64,000 nucleotides of DNA from Alphaproteobacteria bacterium. Lineage in GTDB: Bacteria; Pseudomonadota; Alphaproteobacteria; Rhizobiales; JAJFHC01. How positions within the stretch are numbered: position 1 is the stretch's first letter; the number at the start of each line of letters is the position of its first letter. The notes beneath the pieces are model-generated. The model saw only the letters and a list, made by a program, of their open reading frames with translations, was not told the DNA's origin and made no database searches. Below are positions 60,642-64,000 of this stretch, piece after piece. The position numbers were made by a program, and so were the translations under genes. Location of the stretch: positions 1 to 64,000 of the forward strand of contig JAJFHD010000056.1 in assembly GCA_021775805.1 (NCBI GenBank). Direction: 5' to 3'.

Positions 60642-60679
60642 CGAAATATTAACCGAAACAAAACGAACGTCAATCGAAA
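60642..60679. promoter_or_regulatory. Four CGAAA-type repeats at one-turn spacing upstream of glpV
   Basis: CGAAA at 60642, CGAAA at 60654, CGAAC at 60664 and CGAAA at 60675 are spaced 12, 10 and 11 bases apart, about one helical turn each. On the minus strand they read TTTCG. Arrays of TTTCG-type half sites are typical of DeoR-family (GlpR-like) regulators. They lie 53-90 bases before the glpV start. Confidence 0.5.
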
Positions 60680-61674
60680 CCTCAAGGCGGAAAATTTCAT
60701 CCCCTTCACGGCCTGAAACAATGTTGACTGGTATTAAACCGGACCGCTTTTTGACCCAACCCGGTCAAACGTGCCGTTCCGCAATGCGTACCACCGGGGT
60801 CGACAATCCGGGGCATGTCATCCGAACGCGGTACGGAGCGAATCGTGAATCTGCTCAAGAAATCATTACGTTAATCGGTAACTGCCGGTTGTTTGGGGCG
60901 AGGCCGGCCGATACTGGTCTTTTGGCTGGCCCATTCGTCCCGGTCCGGAACACCGTGGGGAGATCGAGGCAAAACCTGGAGGCCCCTCCAATCAGACGCA
61001 AATCGGGCTCACTTCGATTCACCCGCCGTCTGGTCGGTTACGACAACGGAGTGCGCTTTAGACCAATGTTGCACTTGAAATCATTGTTCTTTCAAAAACA
61101 TCACCTTATGACAAAATCATCGCTCATGTCGCAAGGCATCTCTGTTGGATTCACAGAAGGCCTGTGTTCACGAATCAACCTTGCTCGACGGACAAATGCA
61201 AAAATTTTTGGACGCTCCATTGGCCTGCAGACCGTCACATCATTATCGGAATGATGAATTGACGAGTTTGGGGCGAAAACAAGTTTGGCTCGCCCGGAAC
61301 GGGGACGCGGTGGTCCGTGCAACAAAGCGGCAAACCCGTATGCAAACTGGCGGCAATCTCACTCGACGTGTTGCGGCCCTTTCGACCGGACCGCCCCTTT
61401 AAGGACACCTCCTGGTGAAATGGCTTGCCCGAATGTACCGGCCCGTCAACTCACTGCCGCTAGAACAGACCCGGCTATATCCAGTCAAGTTTCGTTTTTT
61501 TTCGTTTTGGACCTTTATCTGCAAACAACCACCAAGTTCAGCGGTTTGGGCCAGGTCAACCGATCCACGATTTTCAGCCGGCTGACAAGCAACCCGATGG
61601 GGTCCCCCGTGGCCACGCCGCGGGCGGACCGTTCATAGAGGCGTCTTCCGCATCACCTTGGTCCTTCACAAACA
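60680..61674. other. One-kilobase gap without a recognisable gene
   Basis: About 1 kb between glpV and the fbpA terminator lacks any frame with family features. The stretch may include a long regulatory leader for glpV or remnants of an eroded gene; a CGTTTTTTTTCG run occurs near 61495. Confidence 0.45.
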
Positions 61675-61712
61675 ACAAAGCCGCGACCCGGGATTTCGGG
61701 TCGCGGCTTTGT
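61675..61712 (-). terminator. 16-bp stem terminator after fbpA
   Basis: ACAAAGCCGCGACCCG (61675-61690) pairs perfectly with CGGGTCGCGGCTTTGT (61697-61712) around a 6-base loop. On the minus strand a T-rich TGTTTGTG follows. It lies 22 bases past the fbpA stop. Confidence 0.85.
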
Positions 61713-61733
61713 CATCAGTGCAGATTCGGTACT

Positions 61734-62774
61734 CTACTCGTTGAACTGGACCTGGTCGACGATTTCGCTCGCCAATGCCGACAACTCGGCGACTTTCGCC
61801 AGCGATATGCTGTCGGCCTTGAACTCGCCCCACGACTTGACTCGGTCGGACCACGCAATGCCCGGCTTGACGGGATACTCGAAGTTCACATCTGCATAGA
61901 TCTTCTGGGCATCGTCGCTCGAAAGAAACTCCATCAGCTTCAGGGCGTTGTCTCTGTTCGGTGCATGTTTTGCCATAACCATACCGGACAGGTTTACATG
62001 CGTGCCCCGGCCCTCTGTCCCGGGAAAGACGATGCGAACACTGTCTGCCCATTTCTGTTGTTCGGGTTTCTTCGTGTTGGTCTGCATCTTGCCCATGTAA
62101 TAGGTGTTTCCTATGGCGATATCGCATTCGCCGCCGAACACCCCTTTCACCTGGGCCCGATCGTTGCCGCTGGGTTTGTGTGCAAGATTGGCCTTCAGGC
62201 CCTTCAGCCAGTCGATCGCTGCTTTCTCGCCATCATGGGCGATGACGGAGGCGAACAAAGCGAGATTGTAGACGTGTTGGCCCGACCGAATGCAGATCCG
62301 GCCCTTCCATTTGGGATCTGCCAGATCTTCATAACTCAGACTTTTCTCCTTGACCCGCTCGCGCGATACATAGGCCACGCGGGCACGACGGGTCAGACCA
62401 AACCAATGCCCTTTCGGGTCCCGGTACTCGGCGGGAATATTGTCCGACAGAAAATCAGACGTTACCGGTTGTGCGACGTCCTCGACCACGGCCTTGTTCA
62501 AGCGGCCGATATCGACCGTCAGAAGAACATCGGCCGGGCTGTTGCGGCCCTCCTGCGCCATGCGTTCGATCAACCCCTTCTTGGCAAAAATGACATTCAC
62601 CTTGACACCGGTCTTGGACTCAAAGGCTTCAAAGAGCGGTTTCACCAGGAACGGCTGGCGGTAGGAATAAACATTGACCTCACTCCCGGCCTGCCCGCTG
62701 GTGGCACCGATGGCGACGGCTCCGGCAATCAATCCTGCACCGACAAGGGCAAATCCAAATCTACTCTTCAGCAT
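61734..62774 (-). CDS. fbpA: Ferric-iron ABC transporter substrate-binding protein
   Basis: The 346-residue periplasmic protein has a signal peptide (about residues 1-30, cut near GQA). The mature FbpA/AfuA fold begins EVNVYSYRQPFLVKPLFEAF and continues with VIFAKKGLIERMAQEG, HWFGLTRRARVAYVSRERV and FGGECDIAIGNTYYMGKM, which contains the iron-ligand tyrosine pair. It captures Fe(III) for a permease that is not in the window. The ATG at 62774 is preferred to a GTG just before it. Two Irr-type boxes lie about 170-220 bases upstream. A strong terminator follows. Confidence 0.9.
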   Translation of the reverse strand: MLKSRFGFALVGAGLIAGAVAIGATSGQAGSEVNVYSYRQPFLVKPLFEAFESKTGVKVNVIFAKKGLIERMAQEGRNSPADVLLTVDIGRLNKAVVEDVAQPVTSDFLSDNIPAEYRDPKGHWFGLTRRARVAYVSRERVKEKSLSYEDLADPKWKGRICIRSGQHVYNLALFASVIAHDGEKAAIDWLKGLKANLAHKPSGNDRAQVKGVFGGECDIAIGNTYYMGKMQTNTKKPEQQKWADSVRIVFPGTEGRGTHVNLSGMVMAKHAPNRDNALKLMEFLSSDDAQKIYADVNFEYPVKPGIAWSDRVKSWGEFKADSISLAKVAELSALASEIVDQVQFNE

Positions 62775-62940
62775 CACACCCGACTTTCTCTACTCGATTT
62801 TTTCCGTTCGGTTCCAGCGTCGCCGGAACGTCAATCTGACCACGCAATTCGCATTCCAGTTACTGAGAATGACTTGCAACAAATCCGCAGTACACCTTCT
62901 TTTGTTCCGTGGCAACTAAAAACCAACCAAGTTAGTCGGA

Positions 62941-62957
62941 TTTAGAATCATTCAAAT
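62941..62957. promoter_or_regulatory. Irr-type iron box, partial right half
   Basis: TTTAGAA-TCA-TTCAAAT has a perfect left half of the TTTAGAA-N3-TTCTAAA iron control element and 5 of 7 matches in the right half. It is upstream of fbpA on the minus strand side. Confidence 0.5.
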
Positions 62958-62976
62958 TATAATGTAGTTTCAATAG

Positions 62977-62993
62977 GTTAGAAATATTCTAAA
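62977..62993. promoter_or_regulatory. Irr-type iron box, near-perfect
   Basis: GTTAGAA-ATA-TTCTAAA matches 13 of 14 positions of the TTTAGAA-N3-TTCTAAA iron control element bound by Irr. It is 36 bases from the first box. Two sites suggest iron control of fbpA, or of a rightward transcript into the DUF1194 remnant. Confidence 0.6.
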
Positions 62994-63198
62994 CTAAATT
63001 CGATTAAGATTGCTTATTGGTGCTGACAGCACCGGTCCCTGCCACATCTAGTACGGCGTTGCATCAACCGGCCTTGATTTGGATCAAGCGTGCCGGCGTG
63101 GCTGAGATCGAAATTCTGCGAGGCAAGACCACGCAAGCATGCGTGCACGGACAAGACTTCGGGTTCATGATAGTCTGCAGTTAGCGTGAATTCGGGTC

Positions 63199-63961
63199 AT
63201 GATCATGCAAGCCATACAGAAATTTATCCTGACGGCCAGCCTGGCCACTGCCCTTGGCGCCATCGCCGACAGGCAATCGTTTGCCGAGTCACCTATGGCG
63301 CTGGAGCTTGTCCTCGCGGTCGATGCCTTTTCAAGTGTCGACAAACATGAATACCAGTTACAGGTTTCAGGATACGCCAAGGCCTTTCAGGATGAGGACG
63401 TCGTTCTGGCCATATAGTCCCATGGTCCGGAGGGGATCGCGGTTAACTATGTGGCATGGAGTTCCCGTTTCCAGCAGATTCACTCGTTGGGCTGGACCCA
63501 TGTCTTCGACAGGACCAGTAGGGCCACGTTCGGTCCAGCCATCCTCAAGAATGCCAACCATTTGCAGGCATCGGGAACGGCCATTGGCGAGGCCGTGTTA
63601 CATTCATTGGAATTGTACGACAACAACGGCTACAGCAGCGACCGGCGCGCGATCGACGTGTCCGCGGACGACCGCTACAATGCCGGCTCATCGCCCGCTT
63701 ACGCCCGCGGTGTCGCGCTAGCCAAGAATGTCACGATCAACGGGCTGGCGGTCGACGACACCGGCGCCCTCACCGCCTAGTTTCAAAGCAACGTGATCGG
63801 CGGGCCGGGGGGCCTTCGTCATTACCGCGATGTCATTTGACGACTTCGAGACGGCAATCAAGTTGAAACTGTTGCGTGAGTTGACCGATCAACTAAATAT
63901 TGCAACGGACGGGCCCTCCCACATCCGGCAGGACTTCGGGCAGGTGGTCTTTGTCGAGTAG
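63199..63961 (+). pseudogene. DUF1194 (VWA-like) gene broken by two stop codons and a frameshift
   Basis: The frame starts at ATG 63199 with a signal peptide-like N-terminus and LELVLAVDAFSSVDKHEYQL, close to the DUF1194 MIDAS-like DxSxS region. TAG at 63415-63417 interrupts it, but the same frame continues with GIAVNYVAWSSRFQQI, TAIGEAV and RRAIDVSADDRYNAG. A second TAG at 63778-63780 replaces a conserved tyrosine codon before FQSNVIGGPGG. One extra G in the G-run near 63802-63807 shifts the frame; the other frame carries SFDDFETAIKLKLLREL and stops at 63959-63961. It is a decayed exported protein gene. Confidence 0.85.
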
Positions 63962-64000
63962 ATGAAGGCCGCCTCAACCGAATCAAGAACAACGCGTGCA

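Noticed and set aside
1..64000. CRISPR array, rRNA, tRNA or prophage genes
   Set aside because: No regularly spaced repeat array with spacers, no RNA gene and no phage structural gene was seen.

Overview
The window looks like chromosomal DNA from an alphaproteobacterium, probably of the Hyphomicrobiales (Rhizobiales) type. Reasons: fairly high GC with typical alphaproteobacterial protein families; a Rhizobium-style glycerol ABC transporter operon that includes the small DUF2160 membrane protein; Irr-type iron boxes (TTTAGAA-N3-TTCTAAA) upstream of a ferric-iron binding protein; a DUF1194 gene; a bdhA-patatin pair; and a TAXI-type binding protein. There are no rRNA or tRNA genes, no CRISPR array and no complete insertion sequence. 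One MITE-like element of about 262 bp is present.

Layout. 1-6.5 kb, minus strand: a surface-glycan group (2-oxoglutarate oxygenase cut by the window edge, GT11 fucosyltransferase, GT2 glycosyltransferase, ABC exporter) with a MITE-like element inside it, then an acyl-CoA ligase. 7-11 kb: an orphan TAXI binding protein, a large acidic/proline-rich one-membrane-span protein, a small secreted four-cysteine protein and a luciferase-like flavoprotein. 12-20.4 kb: a coiled-coil membrane protein with a cysteine-less NlpC/P60-like tail, a PLP decarboxylase-like enzyme, a coupled DUF2868-DUF3482 GTPase-thioesterase operon, and a SAM methyltransferase. 20.5-27.8 kb: choline dehydrogenase, an MDR oxidoreductase, an RraA-like protein, a small secreted protein with a TTG start, an MFS transporter and a LysR regulator. 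28-33.8 kb: a class III cyclase, a VOC protein, two divergent creatininase-family proteins and a metacaspase-like protein between them. 33.9-42.5 kb: a PadR regulator with a 15-bp-period operator array controlling an RND efflux pair, BenE, a 2-hydroxyacid dehydrogenase, and a frameshifted metallo-beta-lactamase-fold gene. 42.5-50.8 kb: a glycine-rich membrane peptide, patatin plus bdhA under a large palindrome, DUF465, tandem universal stress protein, NhaA, an OxyR-like regulator without the peroxidatic cysteine, a ribbon-helix-helix two-gene cassette, and an SDR. 50.9-54.2 kb: a GGDEF-EAL protein followed by a periplasmic binding protein. 54.6-60.6 kb: glycerol ABC transporter operon in the order V-S-T-P-Q-U. 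61.7-64 kb: Irr-box-controlled iron-binding protein and a decayed DUF1194 pseudogene.

The main working units are: polyhydroxybutyrate/ketone-body use (bdhA, patatin); glycerol uptake; choline oxidation; iron uptake; efflux controlled by PadR; stress and ion homeostasis (Usp, NhaA, OxyR-like); and glycan assembly and export. The least understood units are the DUF2868-DUF3482 operon, the leaderless ribbon-helix-helix cassette at 49.2-49.9 kb, and the 669-residue protein at 8.2 kb. All database-type assignments come from reading motifs and were not checked by search.
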